From positions 4,699,852-4,763,851 of the forward strand of contig NC_048545.1 in the NCBI RefSeq assembly GCF_902806685.2: DNA of 64,000 bases. The letters run 5' to 3'. The translations under genes were made by a program, and so were the position numbers. Origin of the DNA: Maniola hyperantus. Taxonomy: Eukaryota > Arthropoda > Insecta > Lepidoptera > Nymphalidae. Shown in pieces: positions 44,681 through 55,944 of the stretch. The notes beneath the pieces are model-generated. The model was not told where the DNA came from, searched no databases, and saw only the letters and a program-made list of their open reading frames with translations. Numbering within the stretch: position 1 is the stretch's first letter; every line of letters starts with the position of its first letter.

Positions 44681-44887
44681 TCGTCTGCGAGGATTTAGGT
44701 TTTGAAAAATCCCCTAGGAACTCTTTAATTTTGCGGGATAAACTATTGTATCCCACGTCACTCTCTAGGTCTGAAACTATACCCATGCAAAAATCACGTC
44801 GATCCGTTGCTCCATTACGACGTGACTTAACGACAAACCGATAAATAAACAAACAAACAAACACACTTTCGCATTTTTATAATATGG
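44681..44887 (-). repeat. Helitron-like dispersed repeat, type A
   Basis: 'AATCCCCTAGGAACTCTTTA', 'CACTCTCTAGGTCTGAAAC' and AACACACTTTCGCATTTTTA. It lacks the terminal ACTAGCTGATGCCCGC part. Confidence 0.7.
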
Positions 44888-44889
44888 GT

Positions 44890-47641
44890 AGTGATTGAGC
44901 TTTGCAAAAAAATGTCTTTAACAAGGAAGTAGGTGCCGTGGTTAAGTAGTATTACACATCAAGAGTATAAGCAGATTATTGACTATTATAATGATAAAAT
45001 GTACCTATTTATTTAGAATTATTTTATTTATGAAACAGAACTTGTACACGTAAGCATAAATCGCTTAATTTTTCTAATAGGTACAATAAAATAAACACCT
45101 AACACCTAGTACCTACTTATTGCACAATGTTCCGTCGTTTCTGTATCATTTATTGAAGCGTGATATTAGTTTTAACCACTGAATTTTCAAAGTAAAGTAA
45201 TATTAAAGTATTACTAAATATAACTTTACTTTCCTTTGCTTTGGCATTTTTAAAAATTTAGAAAATAATTTGTTTATGATTCATTAGATATTTTCAAAAG
45301 TTTTACAGCATCTGAAATACCTAAACATAAGTATATAAGTATATTGCTCTACATTTCAAAAAAATATAATTTACATAAAATATGTACTTTAATTCAATGA
45401 TAACTAATTGATCTGATTGTCTATACCTAAGTGCTTGCCACATTGTTATTTGGTTTAACGGATTAAATCTTTGCTTTGCATATTAATTAAGCGCGTACCT
45501 ATGTATTTTGATGGATTTATTACAACACATTGGCTGGCAGTGGATTTGATAACAATCACACGAAGTAGTAGGTATAATAAGATTCGGTTAATATTGTATT
45601 TAGTAAATAAGTATAATAAGTTCACTTAAGGATAAGCATATGAAATAGAGTGAATGAATAATTCACATATTATTGATGTAGGTACCCTACCTAGTCTATT
45701 TAAATTATTATGATTGAAATAAAAACATAACTTTAACGTATGATATGGACGTTTAACGTATGGTATGAGCCCAAATAGTGCCACACCTACCGAATTTAGT
45801 AGACCGATTTCTAGTGGCCTCGTACCAAGCCATAAATCAAACATTGGACCGAGAAAAATATTTATCATATACAATAATTAAACATAATAAATAGAATTTA
45901 AATATTTAATTGCATTCTCTAATGACATAACGTGAAAGCCCATCGGCAATAATCAAGCTAGATACGCGTAAATTACGCACCAAGGATATTTATATACGAT
46001 ATGTCAGTTTAAATTAATTCTGAAACGGAACCCGTCTATCACTCCGCAATACCAAAGAGACTGAAATATTTAGGACAGCTTTGGCGGTCTTTTAGGATGT
46101 AACGCGCATAAAAAGTGTGAATACAGTTGCACTTGTTGCGAAAAATACGAGTGTTGCATTTTCAATTCTCGTTGAATAAAATTGGCGCTTTACTTGCACA
46201 ACCTTATTTGTAAATGAACAAGAAATTATTCGACTCGCTCACATAATCGGCTGTGATGTCGACGTCATGGGTTTCGATTCACTAGATTTCGATCAGTCGC
46301 CGATGAACCGATAGGTGTGTTGAAAAGAATGATGACATTTCTCATTAAATAGATGTAAGTAGTTCCACTCTGTACAAGCTTTACACTTGGCTGGTTATGT
46401 ATAAAGAAATGAAAATGTTTCATTTCTATTCTTAATTTAATGTAATTTGTCGGTTTTTTCTGAAAAAATTGCTACACTTTACATAATTGAATAACTATAC
46501 TATCACAAAATAGGTATATTTCATCTATCGACTTTCGGAATATTGCACACCATTGTATAGGAACAAGATAGGTACTAAAAGAAACAAAACAATGTAAAAT
46601 AGTTACTTGACTATTATGACTTATTCAATAGTTTTTTTCTCATTTTTCCCGCTTTTATGTAATAATATCAGTCATGTTTCAAAACATAAAGTTTAAAATA
46701 CCTATTTATCCCCATATATTATATAGGTACCTATCCATAGTTTACATACAGTGGCAACGAAAAAAAGTATCTTATTATGATAATATATTAAAATATGTGA
46801 TATTAAAGTAAGCTATTATTGCACGGTGTGACTTAGACTTGCTTAAGTCACGAGTATCGCATACTGTTTTATAGCTTGTGTGATCAAAACACAACTTATA
46901 ATAACTATGTAATAGGTAAGTTTTTTAAATAGTCAATTTTTTAATAGTAAGTTTGTACAATGAGACTAACTGCTTAAATCCCGGTTAAGCGTTGATTGAG
47001 TTTGGGTTTAGGTCACGCAGTGCTTTAAAAATGTTTATATTTTACAATATTGATATTACAACATTAATTCTCTGGCTATCTAAGTCCTGTTATAAATAAA
47101 TAAACGATTCAAATTGCTTGACCACGCGTTTATTTGTACAGTTAATTAACAAGTTAGTGCAACTTTTCTCAAAACGAGTAGGTATACTGCATTTATGTCA
47201 TGACTACCGTTTATTGTTTCAATGGTTCCAGCTTACACTGAGGTGCTTGAGCTTTCATTGTAGGTAGTAGTTGGCATTTAAATAAACTTTTATTTCGTAA
47301 ATGTACATAATTGTATTAATTAAGAACTTTAACACGTTCAAAATACATAGTAATCTATATAGTCATGTGACTCGACGATGTGACAAGGCGAACTCGTTAT
47401 GGCCTAGGAAATATATTTTTCTTTTTACAGATAAAAAAATTAATAACTACATAAATCTCTCTTAATTATTATTGCTACACTTTATTTATAGAAAAGCGGT
47501 TTGAAATAAATGGCTTAATATTCTACTAATTACATAATATCAAATCAATCTCTAAAATGACTAAACTAAGAAAATATGAGAACCAATAATTATTTATCGA
47601 GTACCAACCTCTCATTTAGCAAGTACCAACATCCATACTTC
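44890..47641. other. intergenic, no gene seen
   Basis: 2.7 kb of AT-rich DNA in which I recognise no exon, RNA gene or repeat family. This is one of the least repetitive stretches of the window. Confidence 0.45.
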
Positions 47642-47806
47642 CATACTAATAATATGAATGCGAAAGTGTGTCTGTCTGTCTGCTAGCTTTTCACGGTCCA
47701 CCCGTTCACCAATTTTGACGAAATTTAGTCCCATGAAATCAAAAAGTTCCCGAGGGATTTTTAAAAACCTGAATCCACGCGGACGTAATCGCGGGCATCA
47801 TCTAGT
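47642..47806 (+). repeat. Helitron-like dispersed repeat, type A (short subtype)
   Basis: CATACTAATAATATGAATGC, then GCGAAAGTGTGTCTGTCTGT, 'GCTAGCTTTTCACGGTCC', and end GGACGTAATCGCGGGCATC plus ATCTAGT. A segment in the middle is deleted. Confidence 0.75.
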
Positions 47807-47809
47807 ATC

Positions 47810-49310
47810 TAATACGTGCAATCTAGTGCAATGATTTACGTATTAGGTATGTGTAAACCTTTTATTATAGTGCTGTGCTGTGTAACATACCTATATTATA
47901 CTGTGTTCCATTTGTAGGCAAAGCAAACTGTTATATTTACAAACATTAAGTTTTTAGGTTAAGAGCTATGCTAGAAAGGAGGTAAATGCAACGATTACAT
48001 TTACAAATTGCGGGTTCGTTTGTTTAACATCTTGTATACAATAGAAAATAATGTATGAATCGTAGAACGAAAACCGGTAAGTAAATTACATTATAATGGA
48101 CCTAGGTGCTGTTGACGTGAAGAATACGAAACTACTGAAGTGACCATAATATGACAAGTACACTGGAAGAGGTGTGCCATACAACATGACAGTTATTTTT
48201 TGTGCCAACTCGAAGCGCTCCACCGAGAGTACCGGGAAATTGAAATTGATTTTATTTGTGTCAAATTGTCTTCATAGTGATACTTTGTTGACAAATGTCT
48301 CATCACTAACGTTTAGTTTGTTTTGAGTACGCTCACATGACGTGCACGCTGCTGCCAGCGCCGAAATGCTAATACTAAAGTTGCTTCAAAAACGGGTTGG
48401 CAATAGCAAGTCCAGCGTACTTGTATTAATGAAGTTCAGTGATACGAAACCCTTATGACTATGAGCAACTTAACGATTGACAGACCATGACAACACACAA
48501 AAAGAAAGGAAGGCCTTTGCTCAGGAGTATAACTTTGATAAACGATAAAATGTCACACACAAGCTCTTCAAAACCAAAGTGTTGCTTAATGCTGAGTGCT
48601 GACTCATGAAAATAGGTATTAAATTCTTAGCATAATAATATAATTATCATGGTCTGAAAAATATGGTAATAATATTATTGTACGATGTAAAAGAAATGTA
48701 ACCTTGACCAACTAACATTATCTCTTACATTTTAAGTAGGTAGGTGGTTTTCGCAAACTACGTTAAGACGTTGAATTTGTTCATTTATCTTCAAGTTGCG
48801 GGTGTTTTGAATTTAAATGAACAAAAAAACTACAATATTTATGTCTTACATTCACTTTTACACTAAAACTTGTTTTCTAAATTCGTAAATCCGAATTAAT
48901 TTTTATTTGTTCTGTTACAAAAATTTGAATTTTAAATCAATAATAGTATTATGTTTCTGATTAGAAAGTCTGTTTAGCACAAAAGTAGCTGGTTTACTTA
49001 CTTGTTTGTATGCTTAATAACGTTTAAATTATTGTGAGTGATGTTCATTGTAATTATTATTATATCTATAAATCGGGCACTTATAGGATCAGTCTCTCCG
49101 TCTGTCACATCTAATTTGCTCTGAATCTATTGGACCGGTTAAGTTGAAATGTGGTAGGTACGCACAAGAATTCCTGTAACCCAAAAACGGATGTGTAAAT
49201 AGATAATAGTTTTTTTTTATTATAGGAAAACTTATAGGTTGTAAAACGACATTGTGAATTTCTCAATATTGCATGTAAAAACTTACATATTCATCATACA
49301 GTATCCTCTC
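47810..49310. other. intergenic, no gene seen
   Basis: No exon is supported. The block 48110-48420 is less AT-rich but shows no convincing frame. Confidence 0.4.
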
Positions 49311-49313
49311 CAC

Positions 49314-49621
49314 GCGAGTTCAACTCGCACTTATCCGTTTTTAAGAGTCCGTACCCAAATGCTGCCAACGGGACCATATTACTAAGCCTGCGCTGTCCGT
49401 CCGTCTGTCTGTCTGTCTTTCAGTGGACTGCGTCTTATGAATCGAAATAGGTAGAGAGTTGAAATTCTCACTCTAAATATGTATTTCTATTGACGCTATA
49501 ATAAAAATAATGGACATTCAAAATGACCGCCATTAAATTAAAACAAAATAAAACACAATCTTGTAAAATAGTACGGAACCCTTCGTGTGCGAGTATGACT
49601 TGCACCTGACCGACTTTCTTT
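49314..49621 (-). repeat. type C relative, distinct subfamily
   Basis: CGTCCGTCTGTCTGTCTGTC at about 49396, 'CAGTGGACTGCGTCTTATG', then 'ACGGAACCCTTCGTGTGCGA'. The middle does not match ordinary type C copies. A separate terminus (GAGTTCAACTCGCACTTATC) lies at the left end. Confidence 0.55.
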
Positions 49622-49782
49622 ACATGTCCTATGGAATACTAGTAGAAATCACGTGATCCATTGCCAGACTAAAAAGTAAGTATAATTCACAGGCTCTAAA
49701 TACTCTGGAACTTTTTAAGAATAATGTTGCACACGGATTAACTAAATAATCACTTATTGACAACTTTACTATAAGAACACCT

Positions 49783-49790
49783 TATATAAA
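49783..49790 (+). promoter_or_regulatory. candidate TATA box
   Basis: TATATAAA lies about 308 bp upstream of the small coding exon at 50098. It would put a start near 49815 and a 5' UTR of about 280 bases that includes the GC-rich block 49905-50035. A second TATAAA occurs at 49825 in the next repeat unit. Confidence 0.35.
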
Positions 49791-49864
49791 GTTTCTCTCG
49801 TGTTTGATTTTTTCACAATAGTTGTATAAAGTTTGTCTTGTATTTGATTTTTTTACAACAGTTG
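49785..49864. repeat. two tandem 40-bp units, each with TATAAA
   Basis: Units 49785-49824 and 49825-49864 match at 35 of 40 positions; both start TATAAAGTTT and end CAGTTG or TAGTTG. A third unit decays after TATGAAAGATT. The minus-strand open frame across them is incidental. Confidence 0.85.
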
Positions 49865-50097
49865 TATGAAAGATTCTTGGCAATTCGGTGTATGATTTAC
49901 AAGCGGCCAGCAGCCACGCCGGGCTCGTCACGTGCTGCTTTCTTGTTGTCTTCATGAGCGCTCGTCGTATCTGCCGCAGTGTTATCGCCGAAGCTGCAGC
50001 GACAGCACGTCCTTCTGGTTCCGATGATGGTGGTGTTGTAAACTGACGTGTTACAGTGATAGTGTTGTAAACTATTTGTGTTTTGTTCATCGAGTTC

Positions 50098-50111
50098 ATG
50101 ATGTTTTCAAG
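50098..50111 (+). CDS. predicted secreted protein, first coding exon (MMFS + split Arg)
   Basis: ATG ATG TTT TCA AG is followed by the donor GTAAAC at 50112. Two bases (AG) of the next codon are left over. The first base of the exon at 62344 is G, giving AGG (Arg), and the joined start reads MMFSR then ALLVALCIVYATSLTPLA, a textbook signal peptide. The preceding 190 bases are GC-rich against an AT-rich background, as expected for a promoter and 5' UTR. The link spans a 12.2-kb intron and is inference from phase and peptide quality only. Confidence 0.45.
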
Positions 50112-50576
50112 GTAAACGTTTTTATACTTTTTTCTTACATAATTATTGTTTTTTCAATTAACACATTTATTTTAAACCAAATCATATAATGTAAATAAGT
50201 GAATAATTTGAATTATATTAAGCTTATTAATGTTATTAAGGTAATAAAATATGTTACACTATCTACTCGAGTAATAAACGTTAAAATAATTAATTGCACC
50301 TTATATGACATAAAGAAATATTTAATAATTATAGCAAATCTTAGTAAGTATAAATTCAAAAACAAGGGTAATTAAAATAAGTATTATTAAACACTACTCA
50401 GAAGCTCGTTGAACTCTTTTGTACGAGTATGAAGATCTCCGTAGCGGCTACGCGTCTACAAACGTAGCACTTAACATTTTGATACTTTGAACTAATTATA
50501 ATTAATTTTAATATAGCTAAGTTCACCCCCTCATTTCCTCCCTTGAACTAAAGCGCATCCTCAGAATTATAGACCT

Positions 50577-50802
50577 ACTAGATGATGCCCGCGACTTCGT
50601 CCGCGTGAATTTGGGTCTTTTAAAAATCCCGTGGGAACTCCGGGAATTTTCCGGGATAAAAAGTAGCCTATGTCCTTCCCCGGGATGACTACTCTGTACC
50701 AAACTACCTCTGTACTAAATTTCATCAAAATCGGTTAAACCGTTGGGCCGTGAAAAACTAGCAGACAGACAGACACACTTTCGCATTTATAATATTAAGT
50801 AT
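50577..50802 (-). repeat. Helitron-like dispersed repeat, type A, full length
   Basis: ACTAGATGATGCCCGCGACT at one end and CACTTTCGCATTTATAATAT at the other. It carries the 'TTGGGCCGTGAAAAACTAGC' and CAGACAGACAGACAC subtype features. Confidence 0.8.
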
Positions 50803-50825
50803 GGAAGCATGGATTAGCTTTATGC

Positions 50826-51062
50826 TCTCACCTTCATCCGCGTGGACTAAACAAATTTCAACCACCTATTACTTGATTACAACATCATTTGATTGGTGGT
50901 TTTTTTTAAATTATTATTTTATTAGTGGATGTCATAATAATAGTGTGCCTCCCAAATTTTAGACCGATGCGTCCAGTAGTTTGAACTGCGTGTTGATAGA
51001 TCAGTTAGCCAGTCAATTAGTTAGTCAGGCAATCATTCAGTCACCTTTTCCTTTTATGTTTA
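50826..51062 (-). repeat. dispersed repeat type B
   Basis: 'TCATCCGCGTGGACTAAAC', 'GATGCGTCCAGTAGTTTGAA' and 'CAGTCACCTTTTCCTTTTAT'. The middle is diverged. Confidence 0.7.
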
Positions 51063-52237
51063 GTTTTTTTTAATGCAAGCAAAGGTCGAAAAATGATAGA
51101 CCTTGATTAAATTTATGTTTAAGTTTATCCCTTCTTATCCTATTACGGACCTTTTTCAAAAAAAATTGATGAAAGGGCTCATCCAATGTCGTTTAATGAC
51201 CCAAAGTTAAAAAATTGAAATTACAAAATTCTCAAGGTGTGATTGAGCTTTCGAAGATTTACCTAGTTTCAAAGATAATAAACGTTCTCATCTCTGTACC
51301 TAACTTGGTGATTTGGGGTTACCTATACAAAAGTTAACGTCGTTGAAATTAAAGCTTGCTGTCCAACTTATTTAAAAAAAATATTAGTTATTTCGTACAA
51401 GTTGAAGTTTGTCTGTACCTTTATTTTCAATAACAGGTAATTCCTCCACCCTCTCAACCTGTTAAAACTAGAAACTATATAAGTTTATAATTACATATCG
51501 CTTTTAATAGACAGTGAAAGTGGAGTACATGCTAACATGTCTCAGGTCAAAGGTAAGCAATTATAACGCTGCAAGGGAAATTAGACTTTATATAATAAAA
51601 TTAAGATTCACTATAGAAGCCAACTTTAGATGACATAACCAGTTATGTTTATGTTATTGTTGTGACTCTGAAGCAATTTAATAGTCATAAAAATGCACGA
51701 CAGACCAATTTGAATGTTATCGCGATTCAGCTTTACGCTTCTTTCGAGATATGAATCAGTAAAATGATTTGTAGTGGTAAAAACGTTTGTATTACTAACA
51801 AAACCTCATTATATTACGTAAATGAGAAATGAGATTGAAACTAAGAAAATATGTTTAATAAGGGGGGTTAGATAAGGGACAAAAGTCAATCGTTTTCAAG
51901 TTATAATTATAATACATAAAAATTGGTATTTGGGCTTTCGGTTAAAATTTTAGGAACATGTTTTTAAAATTCGAGAATTTTTAAAGATTCCAACCCTAAG
52001 TGGGTTAAATTATAAATAGGAGGTAAACTTTTGGAATTAAATCCACAAAAAATTACAATGTGTTGCTACTTAATGTGCAGTTATTTTTCACGATGCAAGC
52101 ATTATCGATTGAAGAGTCATCGTGTAGCATTCATAATATAAGCAGGAGAGCTTTTTGTCCTGATCTAATTAAAGTGCAGTTCTGCAGTGTTCAATTACAA
52201 TGGCACTAATATTATAAAACTTAAATTCATTCATACT

Positions 52238-52426
52238 CATATTATAAATGAGTCTGACTGTTACCTTTCAGGGTCCATGATTTTGACGATTACAACGATA
52301 TACGAGTAGCATGCATCCTGATACATAGAATTCTTTTTATTTCGGAAAATCAAATGGTTTGCACGGGATTTTTAAAATCAATCAATCAGGTGGATGTACC
52401 ACCTGAACGAAGTCGCGGGTATAATC
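52238..52426 (+). repeat. Helitron-like dispersed repeat, type A, diverged
   Basis: 'CTCATATTATAAATGAGTCT' at the left and 'GAACGAAGTCGCGGGTATAA' at the right. It directly precedes another copy in the same orientation. Confidence 0.6.
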
Positions 52427-52435
52427 TTATCCGTC

Positions 52436-52699
52436 CATACTAATATTATAAATGCGAAAGTGTGTCTGTCTGTATGTCTGCTAGCTTTTCACGGCCCATC
52501 CGTTCAATAAATTTTGACGAAATTTGACCCAGAGATTTGTCCAGAGATAGCTTGCATTGTAAACTAAAATTACCTCATGTCCTTTCCCGAATCCCGGGAA
52601 AGGACATAAGCTACTTTTTATCCCGGAAAATCAAAGACTTCCCACAGGATTTGTAAAAACCTAAATCCACGCGGATCAATTCGTGGGCATCAACTAATA
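52436..52699 (+). repeat. Helitron-like dispersed repeat, type A
   Basis: CATACTAATATTATAAATGC, 'GCTAGCTTTTCACGGCCCAT', 'CCGGAAAATCAAAGACTTCC', end 'TCGTGGGCATCAACTA'. An internal CCTTTCCCGAATCCCGGGAAAGG-like inverted duplication near 52580-52602 is unusual for the family. Confidence 0.75.
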
Positions 52700-53419
52700 A
52701 TAAATAATCCTCCCACTAACGAAGGATTTTCAGAATTTCCAACTGAGCGAAAGCAGTCTATGGTCAGTCCATGCATAAACAGAAACTTTTTTTTACGATT
52801 TTTCTAATAATAGTTATCCTATTTACTAATAAAATATAATAAACAAGTTTTAATAATTTTACATAATAATCATTAAGTGATAAGACGAATGTGAAATGCT
52901 TAAAGCTCTTATCCGATGTGCTATTACGTAAATGTTAGAAAGTTAGCACTCTCAATTTATTTAAGCACTACTTAGTCATTTCCTTATGGCTGTATAACAA
53001 AAGCTCTAGTCAAAAGTGGCGCAGGGCTCAATATTTTGATTTTATCATTTATTTTCAGTGATAATGACAATAGGTTATTTTAGTTTACAAAACCTTTTTT
53101 GAATAGATATTTCATCACTAAAATATGTAGACTGTAAAGTTATCGCCATGTTATCGCATGTTATAAACGTGATTTGTGTGTATCATTAAGATAGTAAAGA
53201 ACAAAATACTTCGAATTAGAAGCATTCGGAGTCAACGATCACTAGGTTAATAGACCCTAAAATATTCCACACCAATAAATGTTTTATTTCAAATGTAAAT
53301 CACGGTTGAAAAACGGAAAATTATGACTCCGCGACAAATTGGAATTAGGAAATGTAATAGATTTGTTGTATTATTACAAAAAGCGTTAATTTACGATTAT
53401 ATTCTTTTAAATACAAGTA

Positions 53420-53500
53420 GTTAGTGAGCAAACGAGCAGGCGGGTCACTTGATGTTAAGTGATTACCGCCATCCAAGAACATATTTTGCAGCATCAGAGA
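53420..53500 (-). mobile_element. LINE 3' tail fragment
   Basis: 'GAGCAGGCGGGTCACTTGAT' and 'GTTAAGTGATTACCGCCATC' are the minus-strand version of the 31150-31200 LINE tail. Confidence 0.65.
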
Positions 53501-53614
53501 AACAGCCAAAGCCGAACTTTCAGGAATTTGTTGAATATACCACTAACTAAAAATAGTGCAGACGGTATGGATTCATAAGTAACAAGTCCTTGTATAAAGT
53601 CCTTATATGACATT

Positions 53615-53682
53615 ACATTCTGAGCTAGGCAGCAATGTCGCGGCAGCAATGTAGGGGAACATTGCTGCCTAGCTCGGAATGT
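53615..53682. repeat. 24-bp inverted repeat, 20-base loop
   Basis: Arms 53615-53638 and 53659-53682 pair at 23 of 24 positions around GAGCTAGGCAGCAATGT. A third GGCAGCAATGT lies in the loop. Confidence 0.85.
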
Positions 53683-54450
53683 GACAGCTGGTGACAGCAC
53701 TGTTGCGGCAACGCTGCTGCGTGCAGCGTGGTTCGGCATCATACCTTAATCCGTCTTATAACATGTTTAAGATTCTTTTACAAGCGGTATGTAGAATTCT
53801 GTATGGATTATTTCAGTTGTGACCTCTGAAACCTAGATCATATAGCTAAAGTACGTTTAAATTTTAAATCCTATTACTTCAAAATATACTATTAAAATAG
53901 GCTACACAAATTATATAATGACGTAATACTGCAGCGGTTAATAAACATTCCAATGTAACACATAAATCACAGCAGTTTAATAACATTGCAACGCTAGCTG
54001 TACCCACAACCAATACTTAATAGTAATTTATAATACTAACCAACGAGTATAGATCACGATGCAGGAATATGTTACAGAAACTAGTAGAACCTAAATTAAA
54101 ACTAGATTGATAGTCAGACTACTTTAAATTCAACCACGAACTATTTTTGTTAAAATCACATTTTTCTCAACCATATATAAGAAAATATGGACAGAAATAC
54201 AAAAACAAGATATGAGTCAATAGCCCAAAAATATATATTATTAAGTCCTATAGACGTAAGTAGACATATTTCCGACATTTGATGCAATTTTTCCCCAATT
54301 TTCACATGACTAATGTCGTAAAATATGCATGATTTTCAAAATAATAAGCACTCCATAAAATTATGGTTTACCAATACATCCAGTTGGGTAATGTTATTAC
54401 TCGACACAGACTCGAAATAAATTATAATGAAATAAGCACTTATAACTTTA

Positions 54451-54600
54451 AAAAACCGGCCAAGTGCGAGTCAGACTCGCGCACCGAGGTTTCCGTACTC
54501 GGGAATTTTTTGCGACATTTTGCACGATAAATCAAAAACTATTATACACAAAAATAAATAAGGCGGGAACCGGGAACAGTATTTTTTTGTCATTTTCCAT
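54451..54600 (+). repeat. dispersed repeat type C, 5' part
   Basis: AAAAAACCGGCCAAGTGCGA, 'GCGCACCGAGGTTTCCGTAC' and 'TTTTGCACGATAAATCAAAA'; truncated where a second copy begins. Confidence 0.75.
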
Positions 54601-54608
54601 CATAAGTC

Positions 54609-55036
54609 AAAAACCGGCCAAGTGCGAGTCAGCCTCGCGCAATGACGGTTCCGTACTACAGTCGTATTTTTTCGACATTTTGCACGATAATTCAAAAACT
54701 ATGATGCATAAAAATATATAAAAATCTGTTTTAGAATGTACAAGTGAAGACCTTTCATATGATACCCCACTTGATATAGTCACTCACTTCGAAAGTTGAA
54801 AATACTAATTATTAGTTCATGACCACAATTTAAATTTTTTTGTGTGATCTAACCCTAAATTCACGGTTTTCAGATTTTGCCCCAAATGCCAGCTATAAGA
54901 TCTACCTACCTACCAAATTTCATGATTTTAGGTCAACGGGAAGTACCCTGTAGGTTTCTTGACAGACAGACAGACAGACAGACAACAAAGTGATCCTATA
55001 AGGGTTTTTCCTTTTGAGGTACGGAACCCTAAAAAT
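54609..55036 (+). repeat. dispersed repeat type C, full length
   Basis: AAAAACCGGCCAAGTGCGAG to 'TTTTGAGGTACGGAACCCTA', with a (CAGA)n tract at 54961-54984. It is close in sequence to the minus copies at 11583 and 38381. Confidence 0.8.
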
Positions 55037-55884
55037 AAGGTAAACTAAAAAATAAACTAGATAAAAATCTACTATCGATTTGCTATATGTTTAAAATCAT
55101 TAAATTAAGTAAAAATCCAGCTGTAGCTAATAAAATTAGCAGACGCGCCACGCAAAAAGGAACCCTTCCATTTGTAATATTTCGGTACTGAACTCTAAAT
55201 ATGTATTAAATTTTATTTTATGTTTTAACCCAATGCCTTTTAATCGCAAGAAAAAGCTGATAGCATTCAGACCTGAGACGGTTATAGCAAGGCCGTTATA
55301 GTAATTTATTATTAAATTAATAATTTTATGATTAATAAATCTATGTACTATGTGACTCCGTTGCCATTATGCTTTCAAAACAGCACAAACGAACGAAAGA
55401 CGTATCGATTATAACATCAAAAACAGCGGAAAATGTTTATACAATTTAAGACATAAGTCGAAGTCAAATTATTTATTCAAAATATATAACATTGTCAAAA
55501 ATTCGATTGGTTAAATTAATTAGAAACGGTGATCGCCCAGTGAAAAGCGATGATAATTTGACAGACAGGTGTGTAATGATTTCTTATAGTACGCAGACCA
55601 GTCTATACCGTAGATATATTTTCTAATAGCGTATGTTACACAACCTAATACTTAATTCATTAATACCAGATAAATATACTGGTACAATATCATACAGCAC
55701 AAACGTAGACATACTACTTACTTAAGATTCGACCTCGGTTAACTGTGTGTTAATTTTTCTATACAAACTTAATGGAACGGAAGGATATATAGAAGTCACT
55801 ATAAAACAGTGTTTTCATAAATGGTTGTATCTGTCGATTAACACAAATCATTATCATCATCGTCAGTCAATTTCTCAGAATAAT

Positions 55885-55944
55885 AATTAACCATTGATGT
55901 TGGAAGAGCCCCACACGGGGCTCTTCCAACATCAATGGTTAATT
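55885..55944. repeat. perfect 28-bp inverted repeat, 4-base loop
   Basis: The arms 55885-55912 and 55917-55944 are exact reverse complements (core CATTGATGTTGGAAGAGCCC) around the loop ACAC. Pairing stops immediately outside the arms. Confidence 0.95.

Noticed and set aside
49782..50099. 105-codon minus-strand frame
   Set aside because: It reads the 40-bp tandem units and a GC-rich block antisense; its C-terminal repeat is caused by the tandem units. The plus-strand exon model explains the region better.
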